Below, one piece after another: positions 1-9,653 of a stretch of 64,000 bases of DNA. The notes below the pieces were generated by a model. That model made no database searches and was not told the origin of the DNA. It saw only the letters and a list, made by a program, of their open reading frames with translations. A program made the translations under genes and the position numbers. This DNA is from CAYJHC01 sp964369805 (GTDB taxonomy: Bacteria; Bacillota; Clostridia; Peptostreptococcales; Anaerovoracaceae): assembly GCA_964369805.1 (NCBI GenBank), contig CAYJFM010000001.1, positions 1 through 64,000 on the forward strand. Direction: 5' to 3'. Numbering within the stretch: position 1 is the first letter of the stretch; every line of letters starts with the position of its first letter.

Positions 1-70
1 TTTTGAATAAAAAAATATTGAGATAGAGAGTTTACTTTTCTCCACCCCAATATTTGACAAAGAGCCATTA

Positions 71-108
71 AAAAAACCTCTTGGGAAGATTTAACCAAGA
101 GGTTTTTT
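71..108 (-). terminator. Intrinsic terminator of the AGCS symporter gene
   Basis: A perfect 14-bp inverted repeat (arms AAAAAACCTCTTGG and CCAAGAGGTTTTTT) encloses a 10-nt loop. It sits just past the stop codon of the minus-strand symporter. The A-tract on one side and the T-tract on the other make it usable in both directions. Confidence 0.85.
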
Positions 109-137
109 AGCGAAGTTTGCTTTATTATTTATTATAT

Positions 138-1559
138 CTATTTATTCTTTAAAGCTTTCTTTTCTGCTTTCGCGGCCTTATCTGCTAAGTAATATAGGCC
201 AGGAGTGTTAAAGAATTCGTTTTGTAATTTCTTGACTTGAGGTACTAAGATAATTACTCCTATCATGTTTGGTAAAATAATTAATCCTAATAAGAAGTCT
301 GTAACAGAATAAAGAACTGCTAGCTCAATTCCTAATCCACCGATTGCAATTGCAGCGATGTAAACAAATCTCCAAATTTTACTAAAGCCAACACCAAACA
401 AGAACTCTGCTTGTCTTTGGCCATAATATACTAGCACAATTAAAGTTGAAACTACAAATAAGAATACGCTAACAGATACAAAGGTTGTTCCAAATGCGCC
501 AAATACCGAATTGTATGCAGCTTGTGCAATACCACCAGTATTTTCGCTAGCACCTTCAAACATCCATGCGCCAGATGTTAGTACTGCTAAGGCTGTTACT
601 GTACAAATCATCATAGTATCAACAGTTACTTCGAAAACTCCCCACATTGCTTGTCTGATTGGGTGGTCTACATGTGCAGAAGAGTGTGCTATAGGAGCAG
701 TTCCCATACCTGCCTCATTAGAGTAAACCCCTCTAGCAGCTCCCCATCTTAGTGCAAGTGCGACTGTAGAGCCTGCAAATCCGCCTGCTGCAGCTGTTCC
801 GCCAAAGGCTCCCTCGAAAATCCATATAAAGGCTGATGGAACCTTGTCTATATTTACAAATATAATTATTAGTGCACCTAATAAATATGCAACTGCCATG
901 AATGGAACCATTTTATCTGTAACAGTAGTGATTCTTTTTAGTCCACCAATGCAGACAATACCAACTAGCACTGCTAATATAATTCCAACGATTCTTTGGT
1001 CTAATCCGTATGCTACTACTTGAGAAGTTGCTGATGCAGCTTGAGTAGTAATTGATGGGATTAGTTCAAGCATTAAGAAGAATGTAAAGAAGATTCCAAG
1101 GAACTTCCCTATAGGTCCGCCCAATCCTTTTTTTAGGTAATAGTATGGGCCTCCAACCCATTCTCCGTCTTCATTTTTTTCTCTATATTTTTGTCCTAAA
1201 GCTACCTCTACGTACTTTGTTCCAGCTCCAATAATTCCAAGTACCCACATCCAGAATATTGCTCCAGGGCCTCCTATTGCTATAGCAACAGGCACACCTA
1301 CAATATTCGATGCCCCTATAGAAGAGGCTAATGCTGCTACAGCTGCAGAGAACGGAGTAATTTCTCCTTTTTTTTCTGCCTTTGAGAACATTTTTCCAAA
1401 TGTTTGAGAAAAAATATAACTTACTTTTGTAATTTGTATAAATCCGATTCTAATTGAGGCGTATAGCCCTCCCACACCAATAAGTATAATTAATGGTGGC
1501 CCCCACATCCAGTTTGCCATGGCTATAATAATGTCAAATATGCTGGTTATAATTTCCAT
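138..1559 (-). CDS. Sodium:alanine/glycine symporter (AGCS family)
   Basis: This 473-residue polytopic membrane protein imports a small amino acid (alanine or glycine class) together with Na+. Many hydrophobic segments run along its length. The family signature region GASNIVGVPVAIAIGGPGAI lies near residue 80, and the block GMGTAPIAHSSAHVDHPIRQ is a hallmark of AGCS carriers. The length is normal. The ATG follows AAAGGAG at good spacing. It is the most promoter-distal of three same-strand genes, after a RocB-like peptidase and a PLP dehydratase, so it probably feeds or drains amino-acid catabolism. The exact substrate cannot be read from the sequence. Confidence 0.93.
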   Translation of the reverse strand: MEIITSIFDIIIAMANWMWGPPLIILIGVGGLYASIRIGFIQITKVSYIFSQTFGKMFSKAEKKGEITPFSAAVAALASSIGASNIVGVPVAIAIGGPGAIFWMWVLGIIGAGTKYVEVALGQKYREKNEDGEWVGGPYYYLKKGLGGPIGKFLGIFFTFFLMLELIPSITTQAASATSQVVAYGLDQRIVGIILAVLVGIVCIGGLKRITTVTDKMVPFMAVAYLLGALIIIFVNIDKVPSAFIWIFEGAFGGTAAAGGFAGSTVALALRWGAARGVYSNEAGMGTAPIAHSSAHVDHPIRQAMWGVFEVTVDTMMICTVTALAVLTSGAWMFEGASENTGGIAQAAYNSVFGAFGTTFVSVSVFLFVVSTLIVLVYYGQRQAEFLFGVGFSKIWRFVYIAAIAIGGLGIELAVLYSVTDFLLGLIILPNMIGVIILVPQVKKLQNEFFNTPGLYYLADKAAKAEKKALKNK

Positions 1560-1632
1560 CTTCGCTCCTTTCTACATAAATAATTTTTCTACACTTTTGA
1601 AACTTCGCTGTATATTCAAGCTTGCTAAAATT

Positions 1633-3288
1633 CTATTTTAGCAAGCCTAATACCGTATTATATATAAGTTCTGGTGTTGTTGCGAAGGAATACTCGGCTT
1701 CTAATCTTTCAGTAAATCTGTGAGCATCTCTTCCCGCGACGCCTATATCAGCAACCGGAACGTCTAAGTCTTGCATGGCCCCTAAAGGAAGGTCATATAG
1801 ATCTCCAAAGCCTGGGATATTTTCTTTTAAGCTTCTTATTATTGAATCTTCCTTTGGTGCTCTTGCAAAACTAAGATCTGAGATAAATGGAAAGAACTTC
1901 TTTTGTACAATCTTGTGTTCACAAGTCTTTGAAACAGTTTCTACTGCTTCAGTCATTGCATTTAATAAGGCCCTATCTTTTTCCCTTGCATTCTCATCTA
2001 CATAAACATGTGGATAATATGGAGGTGTAAAGAATACAATTACAACAGGTTCTTTGTCACTCCATAGGCTATGAACATATTCCGTCATTTTTTGAACTTT
2101 ATCCCTTACATCAAGAGACTCATCGCTTGAAATTTCCAAGGTATATGCTTCAATGAGCTTGTCAAGTTCATCACCCTTTTCTTTCTTTACGTTATTATAC
2201 AGCTCTTGATACGAGATAGTTCTTGCTACCCAAGGCTTTTTACTGTATTCTCTATTTACTCTTTCGCAATACTTTTGATAATTTATGTCTAAATTATCAA
2301 CGACTTTTTCAAAACACTCTTGTCCTGCGGATATCATTTGCTCCATTACTTTGTCTGGGGTTATTTGATGAGTTGCATAATTAAAGAAAATAATAGACTT
2401 ATTCGAAGTTTGAACTGAATACTCAGGCTTTAGATCTCTTTGCTTTAGGCTAATTGGAGGAAGTGTAACCTCTCCTTCAGCTTCATCGCAAAATTCGATA
2501 TTCATATCAATTTTAGTCATAATTGCAGAAGCTATCAAGTTAGAATCTAGCCCATCAAAGGCTTCTCCTACATGTGTTTCTTTTCCAACTACTAAAAATG
2601 TTGGCATTAATTTTCCGACGGTGCCTATATATACATATTTTTGGGGATCTCCAGGGAAAATAGGAGCACAATAATCAGGGTCTAATAAAGCTAAGTAGTT
2701 ATAACCCTTTTCTTTTTTTAGCGTTTGAAGGTGAGGTACGAGGTTTAGCATTCCTACAGAGTCTCCTTCTTCGTCACAAACTGCTCCAAAAATAAGATTT
2801 CCGTCGAAGTCATCTAAATCCTCTGAAATTTTTTCCATCATTGCCATTACGCCAGCACATCCAGCTTTCATGTCGAAGATTCCTCGTCCAAAGATAAAAT
2901 CTCCTGATTCAAGGTCTTTTCTAACCTCGTCACTAAGTTTTAAACTGCCAAATCGCTTAGCAAGTTCTTCAGGATTGGTAGCATACTCTTCGAGCTCGCC
3001 ATAATCAGAAGTCCCAACAGTATCAATGTGCCCGATTAAAAGGATGGTGTCATTTTTTTTGCTCTTTCTTCCATTAAGTTCTGCAACCACTACTTTTCTA
3101 CCTATAATATCATCTTTACAATCTAAAAGATATAAATTTTCTGGATTCTCTTTAAAATATTGCATCTCACTTAAAATATTATATGTCTCATGAGCTATAT
3201 CTACCTCTCCACTTGTTCCAACTACGCTTTTTACCCTTGTCATCCTTAGGGTTATTTCTTTAGTCCTTTCTTTTACGTTAAATTCCAT
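1633..3288 (-). CDS. RocB-like M20 family peptidase/deacylase
   Basis: At 551 residues this matches the long RocB branch of the M20 metallopeptidase superfamily ('arginine utilization protein RocB'). Metal-site motifs are visible: LIGHIDTVG near residue 85, FGRGIFDMKAG near 140 and the catalytic acid in CDEEGDSVG near 172. The true substrate of RocB is not firmly established; the name comes from the Bacillus arginine regulon. It is cytoplasmic, with no signal peptide. The start ATG is preceded by GAAAGGAG. Its neighbours, an amino-acid symporter and a threonine-dehydratase-like enzyme, and the divergent PucR regulator support a role in nitrogen or amino-acid scavenging. Confidence 0.88.
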   Translation of the reverse strand: MEFNVKERTKEITLRMTRVKSVVGTSGEVDIAHETYNILSEMQYFKENPENLYLLDCKDDIIGRKVVVAELNGRKSKKNDTILLIGHIDTVGTSDYGELEEYATNPEELAKRFGSLKLSDEVRKDLESGDFIFGRGIFDMKAGCAGVMAMMEKISEDLDDFDGNLIFGAVCDEEGDSVGMLNLVPHLQTLKKEKGYNYLALLDPDYCAPIFPGDPQKYVYIGTVGKLMPTFLVVGKETHVGEAFDGLDSNLIASAIMTKIDMNIEFCDEAEGEVTLPPISLKQRDLKPEYSVQTSNKSIIFFNYATHQITPDKVMEQMISAGQECFEKVVDNLDINYQKYCERVNREYSKKPWVARTISYQELYNNVKKEKGDELDKLIEAYTLEISSDESLDVRDKVQKMTEYVHSLWSDKEPVVIVFFTPPYYPHVYVDENAREKDRALLNAMTEAVETVSKTCEHKIVQKKFFPFISDLSFARAPKEDSIIRSLKENIPGFGDLYDLPLGAMQDLDVPVADIGVAGRDAHRFTERLEAEYSFATTPELIYNTVLGLLK

Positions 3289-3382
3289 ATCTTTTGGTCT
3301 CCTTTCGCCAAATGCGTTTTACTTTCTCATGTAAAACAAAAGATTAAACTTATAATTTACACACATATGTTTTATATACATT

Positions 3383-4354
3383 TTAATAATTGTTATTTAC
3401 TATTTCCTTAAATAATTGGTCGTCAATATTTCCTCCAGTTAAAACCAGCACTGTTTTTTTGCCTATAAATAGGTGAGAATACCTTTTATATGCTGCATAT
3501 GCTGCTGCGCTATCTGGCTCTACTATGACTCTTTCTTTTTTGAAAATTTCACCTAAGGCTACTTTTACCTCCTGATCATTTACTAGTAGGATGTCTTCCA
3601 ATGTACTCGCATTATTATATGATAGCTCAGCACAGCCCCCTACTAAACTCTTTAATAGAGGTTCTTCTGTACCAGTTATAGGAAAGTTCTTTGTCCACTT
3701 ACCTTCTTTCAAATTAGTGGTGAGAGCTGGGCAGGACTCTGCTTCGACTGCATATACCTTTACACCTGCTTTCCTTTGTTTGAAGTAAGAGGCATTACTA
3801 GTAGCTAAGGCTCCACTGCCCTTAGGGATAATTACAACATCTACCTCAGGTAGTTGTTGTATAATTTCAATGCCTACACTAGCACCTCCAAGAACGCCTT
3901 CCTCATCTTCTCTAGCATCTATGTTTATATATCCCTCTTTTTCCACTTCTAGCTCAGCAATATTATGGACCTGATCGTAGTTTTGACCTCTTTTTTGAAC
4001 ATCAGCACCAAGAGCTTCCATTTTTTTTATTTTATTTTCAGGAGTAGTTTCAGGTACAAATATTATCGGTTTTTTGAGGCCTAGCATATTTGCTGCATAA
4101 GACAAGCATATACCTTGGTTTCCTGAAGAAATAGCTGAAGTTTGAACTTCTTGAATAATGTTTTGCTCAATATGTGAAAGCTTACCCAAAACACCTCTTA
4201 TTTTAAAAGATTTAACTATTGAATGTTCGCTTTCCATTTTTAAATAGACCTCTGTATCTCCAACAGTTAAGTGAAAGCTTTTATCTAGCCTTGTAGGCGT
4301 TATAAATTCCTTGATTTTATCATAGGTTTTTTCAATTTTATCAATTGGAATCAT
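3383..4354 (-). CDS. Threonine/serine dehydratase-like PLP enzyme
   Basis: This 323-residue fold-type II PLP enzyme belongs to the threonine dehydratase/tryptophan synthase beta superfamily. The Schiff-base lysine is K51 in SFKIRG. The substrate loop SSGNQG is near residue 97, and the phosphate-binding loop reads GSGAL rather than the usual GGGGL. There is no C-terminal ACT domain, so it is the short catabolic form. Likely reaction: deamination of threonine or serine to a 2-oxo acid. A related activity such as racemase or diaminopropionate lyase cannot be excluded. It is the first gene of the minus-strand run 4354 to 138 and diverges from pucR. Confidence 0.82.
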   Translation of the reverse strand: MIPIDKIEKTYDKIKEFITPTRLDKSFHLTVGDTEVYLKMESEHSIVKSFKIRGVLGKLSHIEQNIIQEVQTSAISSGNQGICLSYAANMLGLKKPIIFVPETTPENKIKKMEALGADVQKRGQNYDQVHNIAELEVEKEGYINIDAREDEEGVLGGASVGIEIIQQLPEVDVVIIPKGSGALATSNASYFKQRKAGVKVYAVEAESCPALTTNLKEGKWTKNFPITGTEEPLLKSLVGGCAELSYNNASTLEDILLVNDQEVKVALGEIFKKERVIVEPDSAAAYAAYKRYSHLFIGKKTVLVLTGGNIDDQLFKEIVNNNY

Positions 4355-4620
4355 ATTACCCTCCTAATATAACTTTAATATCTTGCTTTTAATATATATC
4401 CTTTGACAATATTCTTCAAACCTGCATCTTTGTAATATTTTACAAATCAGATGCGTTATTTTATATTAATTTACTTGAAAAGCATAGTTACACACCTCCC
4501 CCTGTTTTAGCTGAAAAGGATATTAACCATATTTTTTCAATGCATTATTACTTTTTTGCTATTAATTTATGGTTTGATTACAAGTTTATGGAAATTAAAA
4601 GAATTATAAGAGCTTAGCTG

Positions 4621-4649
4621 TTGATAATTTTTACATTTTTAATTATAAT
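4621..4649 (+). promoter_or_regulatory. Promoter of the PucR regulator gene
   Basis: TTGATA (4621-4626) and TATAAT (4644-4649) are separated by 17 bp, with AGGAGG at 4672-4677 before the ATG at 4684. This places the longer reading frame that opens at 4621 inside the promoter, so the shorter start is preferred. The rest of the divergent spacer (4355-4683) holds no gene; it must also carry the minus-strand promoter, which I could not pick out with confidence. Confidence 0.75.
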
Positions 4650-4683
4650 AATTATAAGAAATTACATTGTTAGGAGGTGTCAT

Positions 4684-5886
4684 ATGTTTCCGACTATAAA
4701 AGATATTGTTTCGTTACCTGACTTTAAAGAAGTTAAATTGATTGCTGGGGAAGGGGGACTTTCAAATCGTGTTATTGATTGCGGGCTTTTAGACTTCGAA
4801 TACGATCCTGCCTTATATAGCAAGTACTATCACTCTCACTTTCATGATAATCAGCTGGCAATAGCTTCCTTTGTATATGCAAAGGACAACCCTTTTCTAA
4901 TACTTGATGCGGTGAAATACTTAGTTCAGAAAAATGTTGCTGGACTTTTTATAAAAAATGTATATAAGTTACCCATTCCAGATTCTGTTATACGTTACGC
5001 AAATCTTATGAACTTCCCCATATTTTTAATTTCTGCAGATACTATGTATTTTGAAAAAATAATATTAATGATTAATAATTTGGTTAAATTTTCGGAAAGT
5101 TTTGAAAATCGAAATCTAGTACTACATAAGCTTTTGCAACTTCCTACGTCTCAAACTGAATCCATAGATAGGCTGTCCTTCGAATTTAACCCATATATTT
5201 GTGATACATTTTTTTCTGTTTCTATGGCAACTAGGACGGGAGTTTTCGAAAAAGATATTTTAGTTAAAATTACTGAAACTTTTAAGGAAGATTATAGTTA
5301 TACAATTTCCTACTATCACAAAGAGATAGTATTAGTATATTCTGCAACAGAGTTCGACTATGATAAGGTAATAGAGTCTACATTGTCAACTATGTCACCA
5401 ATTTTAGAAAACTCTAATGAAAAATATTTTTTGGGAGTTTCTAGTAATGTATTACCTCCAAATAGTTTGCTTGACGCTATTACGGAGAGTAGATTAGCAT
5501 TGCAAACTGCCCTAATAAAAGAAAGTCCAATTGAGTACTATGCCTCAATTGGATCATATAAGTTTATTCTGCCTTTATTAAAAGATGGCTATTTAATAAA
5601 ATTTTCTCAAGGTATATACAACCAACTAAGAGAATATGATGTAGAAAATGGAACTAAACTACTTGAAACTCTATTAAGCTTATCTAGGTGCGATGGAACT
5701 CTTAAGGAGGCATCAAGAATATTAAATCAACATGAAAATACTCTTAGATCTAGATTTAGAAAGATTAAAGAAATTACAGGATTAGATTTTTTCTTTGCTC
5801 CAGATTATGAGCAACTTTCAATTGCTAGTAAAATTTCATTAGCAAAGGAGTTTCCTCTACTGTTTAACATAACAAAGAGCCCTTAG
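4684..5886 (+). CDS. PucR family transcriptional regulator
   Basis: This 400-residue protein has the PucR layout: an N-terminal purine-catabolism regulatory domain (from MFPTIKDIVSLPDFKEVKLI onward, about residues 1-130), a middle GGDEF-like/CdaR segment, and a C-terminal helix-turn-helix (about 335-385, with TLKEASRILNQHENTLRSRF). Such regulators respond to nitrogen compounds and control purine or amino-acid catabolism. The divergent genes (PLP dehydratase, RocB-like peptidase, AGCS symporter) are the natural targets; that link is inferred from position. The start is set by AGGAGG seven bases upstream. The last 23 bp overlap the convergent rqcH gene. Confidence 0.88.
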   Translation: MFPTIKDIVSLPDFKEVKLIAGEGGLSNRVIDCGLLDFEYDPALYSKYYHSHFHDNQLAIASFVYAKDNPFLILDAVKYLVQKNVAGLFIKNVYKLPIPDSVIRYANLMNFPIFLISADTMYFEKIILMINNLVKFSESFENRNLVLHKLLQLPTSQTESIDRLSFEFNPYICDTFFSVSMATRTGVFEKDILVKITETFKEDYSYTISYYHKEIVLVYSATEFDYDKVIESTLSTMSPILENSNEKYFLGVSSNVLPPNSLLDAITESRLALQTALIKESPIEYYASIGSYKFILPLLKDGYLIKFSQGIYNQLREYDVENGTKLLETLLSLSRCDGTLKEASRILNQHENTLRSRFRKIKEITGLDFFFAPDYEQLSIASKISLAKEFPLLFNITKSP

Positions 5887-7615
5887 GATCCTTAGGTGTT
5901 ACATAGATTGTATTGTTCCCAGTGAATACAACCATACCTGGTTTTCCGTTTCCCATTTTTTTTATATTCTTAATGTCCACATAGTCAACAGGTACATTGT
6001 CAGAAGTCGAAGCTTTACTGAAATGTGCTGCCAGTGCAGCGGTTTCTCTGATTTCATCATCAGTAGGGATATCGCCATCTAAAACCAAAACAACATGAGA
6101 CCCTGGAATATCCTTGGTATGGAACCAAATATCTTTTCTAGAAGAAACCTTAAAAGTAATTTCTTCGTTTTCTTTGTTATTGCGACCTACTAAAATTTTA
6201 TGATCATTGGAAGATAAATAACTTTGGTAACTTATTTTCTTTTTCTTCTTACGCCCCATAGGTTCTTTTTTATGAGACTTTCTTAGATATTCACCTTCTA
6301 GAAGCTCATCACGTATAGCAGCAATTTCCTCAGAAGTGGTGGTCATCTCAAGGAAGGCCAATACACTTTCAAAATATGTAACTTCATCTTCAGTTTTCTT
6401 CAGCTGTTTGCCTTTTTCCTCTACAGCTTTTTTAGATTTTGCAAACTTTTTAAAGTAAATTTGCCCATTCTTTGCTGGAGCTACTTTAATATCTAAAGGT
6501 ATTTCTACAGTAGTGCCATCATAATAGTTTTCTAATGTGGCTATGGAATCACCCGTTTTAATCTTATGAAGATTTGCCATAATTAATTCCCCGTAAACTC
6601 TCAAATGGGAAGAGTTTTCAGCGACAAGAATATCATCTTGAAGCTTTCGCTTTTTAATAATGGTTTTCTTTAGCAAGTTGGAGATGCTCCTTGTGAGTGC
6701 AAAGCGTTCTTGGTCTATTTTGTTTGAAGAGGTTCGAGAAGAATAGTAAAAATCCACAGCTTCATTTGCAGTTTCAAAAGAAACCTTCTCCAAATTGGAG
6801 AACTGTTCAAAATCAAATAGATGAAAATCTTTTGGACTCTTGTTTTCGGTAAGCCAGACAGTTGGAGTATAGTTGAGGCGCCCTAGTTCCTTGACATAGG
6901 CTTGCATCACAAGTAGGGGGTTGGTATCAGTACTATTAGCTTTTCTTACGATTTGGCTAGCCATGCCTGTTGAAACTCCTTGAAAATAGTTGGAAATGTT
7001 TTTCGAAGCATCAAATAGAGGTGAAGAGTGTTCTAAAACAAACTCTGGGTCGAGTACTTTTGTGAAAGGAAGCTTTTCTCCGCTTGGAGGGTAATGATAG
7101 GGCTGGCCTGGTAGTACAACGCGCTCAGTGTTAACGTCTAAAGAGCCACGTTTTGCACAGTCAAGGATTTTTCCACAAGGAAAATCATCATACAAAGAGT
7201 TTTCCTCATTATATGTCTCTACTAATATTATGTTGCTGTAGCGGCCAAGAAGTTCAACTACAACTTTTTTACTAACTTTTTCTCCAAGTTCGTCAATAGA
7301 ATCAACATGAATTTCTAAAAAACGCTCTGTTTCAAACTGGGTAACTTTTGAAATCCTTCCTCCTTGTAAATGTTTTCTAAAGAACATGCAAAGTCCTGAA
7401 GGAACAGGGGGATTATCGTAAGAATTTTTTGTCAGATAGACTCCGGGATGATCGCTATTACATGAAAGTAGAAGCCTAACATTTCCATTTTTAGTCTTCA
7501 TAACAAAAATAAACTCTGTTTTTTCTGGTTGATATATTTTATCTATCCTACAATTTATTAGTAGTTCGTTTAACTCTTTTTGAATTGCTGATATTACTAA
7601 GCCATCTAATGCCAT
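5864..7615 (-). CDS. rqcH: RqcH/NFACT family ribosome quality control protein
   Basis: The 583-residue protein has the NFACT arrangement: NFACT-N (MALDGLVISAIQKELNELL at the start), central helix-hairpin-helix and coiled-coil regions rich in Lys/Glu (about 290-440), and NFACT-R near the C-terminus with DIWFHTKDIPGSHVVL. In Firmicutes RqcH binds stalled 50S subunits and recruits tRNA-Ala to add C-terminal alanine tails to nascent chains. Older annotations call it fibronectin-binding protein. It converges on pucR, sharing 23 bp at the 3' ends, and diverges from yicC with a 67-bp spacer. Confidence 0.93.
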   Translation of the reverse strand: MALDGLVISAIQKELNELLINCRIDKIYQPEKTEFIFVMKTKNGNVRLLLSCNSDHPGVYLTKNSYDNPPVPSGLCMFFRKHLQGGRISKVTQFETERFLEIHVDSIDELGEKVSKKVVVELLGRYSNIILVETYNEENSLYDDFPCGKILDCAKRGSLDVNTERVVLPGQPYHYPPSGEKLPFTKVLDPEFVLEHSSPLFDASKNISNYFQGVSTGMASQIVRKANSTDTNPLLVMQAYVKELGRLNYTPTVWLTENKSPKDFHLFDFEQFSNLEKVSFETANEAVDFYYSSRTSSNKIDQERFALTRSISNLLKKTIIKKRKLQDDILVAENSSHLRVYGELIMANLHKIKTGDSIATLENYYDGTTVEIPLDIKVAPAKNGQIYFKKFAKSKKAVEEKGKQLKKTEDEVTYFESVLAFLEMTTTSEEIAAIRDELLEGEYLRKSHKKEPMGRKKKKKISYQSYLSSNDHKILVGRNNKENEEITFKVSSRKDIWFHTKDIPGSHVVLVLDGDIPTDDEIRETAALAAHFSKASTSDNVPVDYVDIKNIKKMGNGKPGMVVFTGNNTIYVTPKDPKGSLLC

Positions 7616-7630
7616 ATTTTGCCTCCTAAT

Positions 7631-7640
7631 GTGTTATAAT
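7631..7640 (+). promoter_or_regulatory. Extended -10 promoter of yicC
   Basis: TGTTATAAT is an extended -10 element with TATAAT at 7635-7640. No good -35 was seen, as is common with extended -10 promoters. An AAAGGAG site follows near 7670, before the ATG at 7683. Confidence 0.5.
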
Positions 7641-7682
7641 ATTAATATTATCATAAATGTAAGTATAAAAGGAGAAAATTGT

Positions 7683-8567
7683 ATGATAAGAAGTATGACA
7701 GGATATGGAAAAGGAAACTTTTCTGATGAAAAAAGAGCATTTACAATAGAGGTTAAGTCAGTAAATCACCGATATTTAGATGTAACAGTGAAAATGCCAA
7801 GGAAATATAACTTTGCAGAGGATACCATAAAAAACGAAGTGAAAAAATATTTAACTCGTGGTAAAATTGAAGTTTCTGTACAGATTGATAGCAACCTTGA
7901 AAATGAAACAGTGGTGGTATTAAATGAAAACTTGGCAAAGGAATATGTTGATGCTATCAAAGAAATCAACAAATATACTTATCAAACAATGCCAGCTTCA
8001 GCAGAGTTTATAGCTACACTTCCAGAAGTTCTTAAAGTAACAACGGCAGATATAGACGAGGAAGAGGTTTTACGTGCCTTTGCTGCTACAACAGTAGAGG
8101 CTATTAAGGATAATGTGTCTATGAGAGAGAGGGAGGGAGACTCTTTGGTTGCAGACCTGAAAGAAAGAGTAGAAACCCTCAGGACTTTACTGGCCAATAT
8201 TGAAGAAAAAGCTCCATTATTAACTGAAATATATAGAGAGAAGTTAAGAGCTAGAGTGGCAACACTGTTAGAAGGGGTAACAGAACTTCCTGAAGATAGA
8301 ATTGCCCTTGAAGCCACAATGCTATCTGACAAAGCTAATATTACGGAAGAGATAGTAAGAATGAAAAGCCACTTAGATTTAATGGGAACTTTGCTTATGG
8401 GTGGGCCAGGAAGTGGTGGTAAAAAAATGGACTTTTTAATACAAGAGATGAATAGAGAGACAAACACCATAGGATCTAAGGCAAATGACTTAGAAATTAC
8501 TAATTTTATGCTAGACATGAAAAGTGAAATCGAAAAAATCAGAGAACAAGTACAAAACATTGAGTAG
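7683..8567 (+). CDS. YicC/YloC family endoribonuclease
   Basis: The 294-residue product starts with the invariant family opening MIRSMTGYGKG and includes SVNHRYLDVTVKMPRK near residue 25. The C-terminal DUF1732 half contains ETNTIGSKANDLEIT near 265. YicC-type proteins are multimeric endoribonucleases implicated in RNA turnover. The ATG at 7683 with AAAGGAG upstream fits the family start; an upstream in-frame extension would run into the promoter. It lies before gmk and rpoZ, as in most Firmicutes, but the small remA/DUF370 gene that often sits between yicC and gmk is absent here. Confidence 0.93.
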   Translation: MIRSMTGYGKGNFSDEKRAFTIEVKSVNHRYLDVTVKMPRKYNFAEDTIKNEVKKYLTRGKIEVSVQIDSNLENETVVVLNENLAKEYVDAIKEINKYTYQTMPASAEFIATLPEVLKVTTADIDEEEVLRAFAATTVEAIKDNVSMREREGDSLVADLKERVETLRTLLANIEEKAPLLTEIYREKLRARVATLLEGVTELPEDRIALEATMLSDKANITEEIVRMKSHLDLMGTLLMGGPGSGGKKMDFLIQEMNRETNTIGSKANDLEITNFMLDMKSEIEKIREQVQNIE

Positions 8568-8574
8568 AGTATGC

Positions 8575-8603
8575 TTGTAATTATAATAAAATAATTGTAT
8601 AAT
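8575..8603 (+). promoter_or_regulatory. Promoter of gmk-rpoZ
   Basis: TTGTAA (8575-8580) and TATAAT (8598-8603) are spaced by 17 bp in the short yicC-gmk gap, giving gmk-rpoZ its own promoter in addition to any read-through. Confidence 0.7.
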
Positions 8604-8646
8604 AAAATTTACTGTAATTAGAAGATTGCAAATATTGGAGATAAAA

Positions 8647-9258
8647 ATGGAAAAAGGAAAATTATTTGTTCTTTCTGGCCCATCAGGAACAGGGAAAGGT
8701 GTAATTTGCAAGAGATTGCTTGCGAGGAAAAATCCTATAAGCCTTTCAATTTCGATGACAACCAGAGACCCAAGGCCAAATGAAATAGAAGGAAGAGAAT
8801 ATTACTTTACCTCAATGGAGAACTTCAAAGACTGTATTGAGAATGATGGATTACTAGAATATGCTGAAGTGTATGGGAATTACTATGGTACACCTAAAGA
8901 TAAGGTTCTTGAGCTAATTAATCAAGGAAAGAATGTGCTATTAGAAATTGATATAGATGGCACAATGCAAGTTAAGAAAAACTATGATGAAGCAATTTTG
9001 ATTTTTGTGATGCCCCCGACTATGGCGGAATTAGAAAAAAGAATTCGCGGAAGAGGGACAGAAACAGAAGAAAAAATTCAATTGAGAATGAAATCAGCTT
9101 TAAATGAAATTGATTTTGCAAAAGAATATGACTATTGTGTTGTAAACGACAAAATAGATGTGGCAGTAAGAAATGTAGAGAAAATAATAAGAGCCGAAAG
9201 ACTCAAAGTGAGTGACAGGACTCTAATACAGATAAAAAATTTCAAGGAGGAAAAATAA
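8647..9258 (+). CDS. gmk: Guanylate kinase
   Basis: The 203-residue enzyme phosphorylates GMP to GDP with ATP. The P-loop is GPSGTGKG (about residues 11-18). The GMP-binding segment contains SMTTRDPRPNEIEGREYYF, and the lid region includes IRGRGTETEEKIQLRM. Length is typical. I prefer the ATG at 8647 (GGAG at 8637-8640) to the in-frame TTG at 8626, which lacks a ribosome site and adds seven non-conserved residues. The stop codon overlaps the rpoZ start (TAATG), so the two genes are translationally coupled. Confidence 0.95.
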   Translation: MEKGKLFVLSGPSGTGKGVICKRLLARKNPISLSISMTTRDPRPNEIEGREYYFTSMENFKDCIENDGLLEYAEVYGNYYGTPKDKVLELINQGKNVLLEIDIDGTMQVKKNYDEAILIFVMPPTMAELEKRIRGRGTETEEKIQLRMKSALNEIDFAKEYDYCVVNDKIDVAVRNVEKIIRAERLKVSDRTLIQIKNFKEEK

Positions 9259-9599
9259 TGTTATACCCATCAGTAGATGAAATTAGAGAAAAAGTAGACA
9301 GTAAATATGCAACAGTAATTTTGGCAGCAAAGAGGGCTAGAGACATTCTTGATGGTGCACCACCACTTATGGAGGGGTTAGATGAAGAAAAGGCTGTATC
9401 AGTGGCAGCATATGAAATTGCAGCAGGCTATATTACTCCAGGAGAGCCTTTGGAAGAAGATGACTTCAAAGTATATGATAGTGAGTTTCAAGATATGGAT
9501 GTTTTCGCAGATGTAGAAGCTGTGCCAGTTGAGGTTGCTAATTCTTCAAAAAAGCCTTTAGATATGTTTGAAGAAATATATGAATCAGAAGAATTATAG
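9258..9599 (+). CDS. rpoZ: RNA polymerase omega subunit
   Basis: The 113-residue protein begins MLYPSVDEIREKVDSKYATV and contains the omega core, with ILAAKRARDI near residue 22 and EEKAVSVAAYEIAAGYI near 43. The acidic C-terminal tail is longer than minimal. Omega helps assemble and stabilise beta-prime. Gene order yicC-gmk-rpoZ is conserved in Firmicutes. The start overlaps the gmk stop by one base, and a terminator follows within 35 bp. Confidence 0.92.
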   Translation: MLYPSVDEIREKVDSKYATVILAAKRARDILDGAPPLMEGLDEEKAVSVAAYEIAAGYITPGEPLEEDDFKVYDSEFQDMDVFADVEAVPVEVANSSKKPLDMFEEIYESEEL

Positions 9600-9631
9600 G
9601 CATTATAAGCATAAGGAATATATAATTAAAG

Positions 9632-9653
9632 AAGCACAAAATGTGCTTTTTTT
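9632..9653 (+). terminator. Terminator after rpoZ
   Basis: A short hairpin (AAGCACA ... TGTGCTT, 3-nt loop) is followed by a run of T, ending the yicC-gmk-rpoZ unit. Confidence 0.75.

Noticed and set aside
4621..4683. N-terminal extension of the PucR protein
   Set aside because: The extra codons coincide with the -35/-10 promoter, and AGGAGG points to the ATG at 4684.
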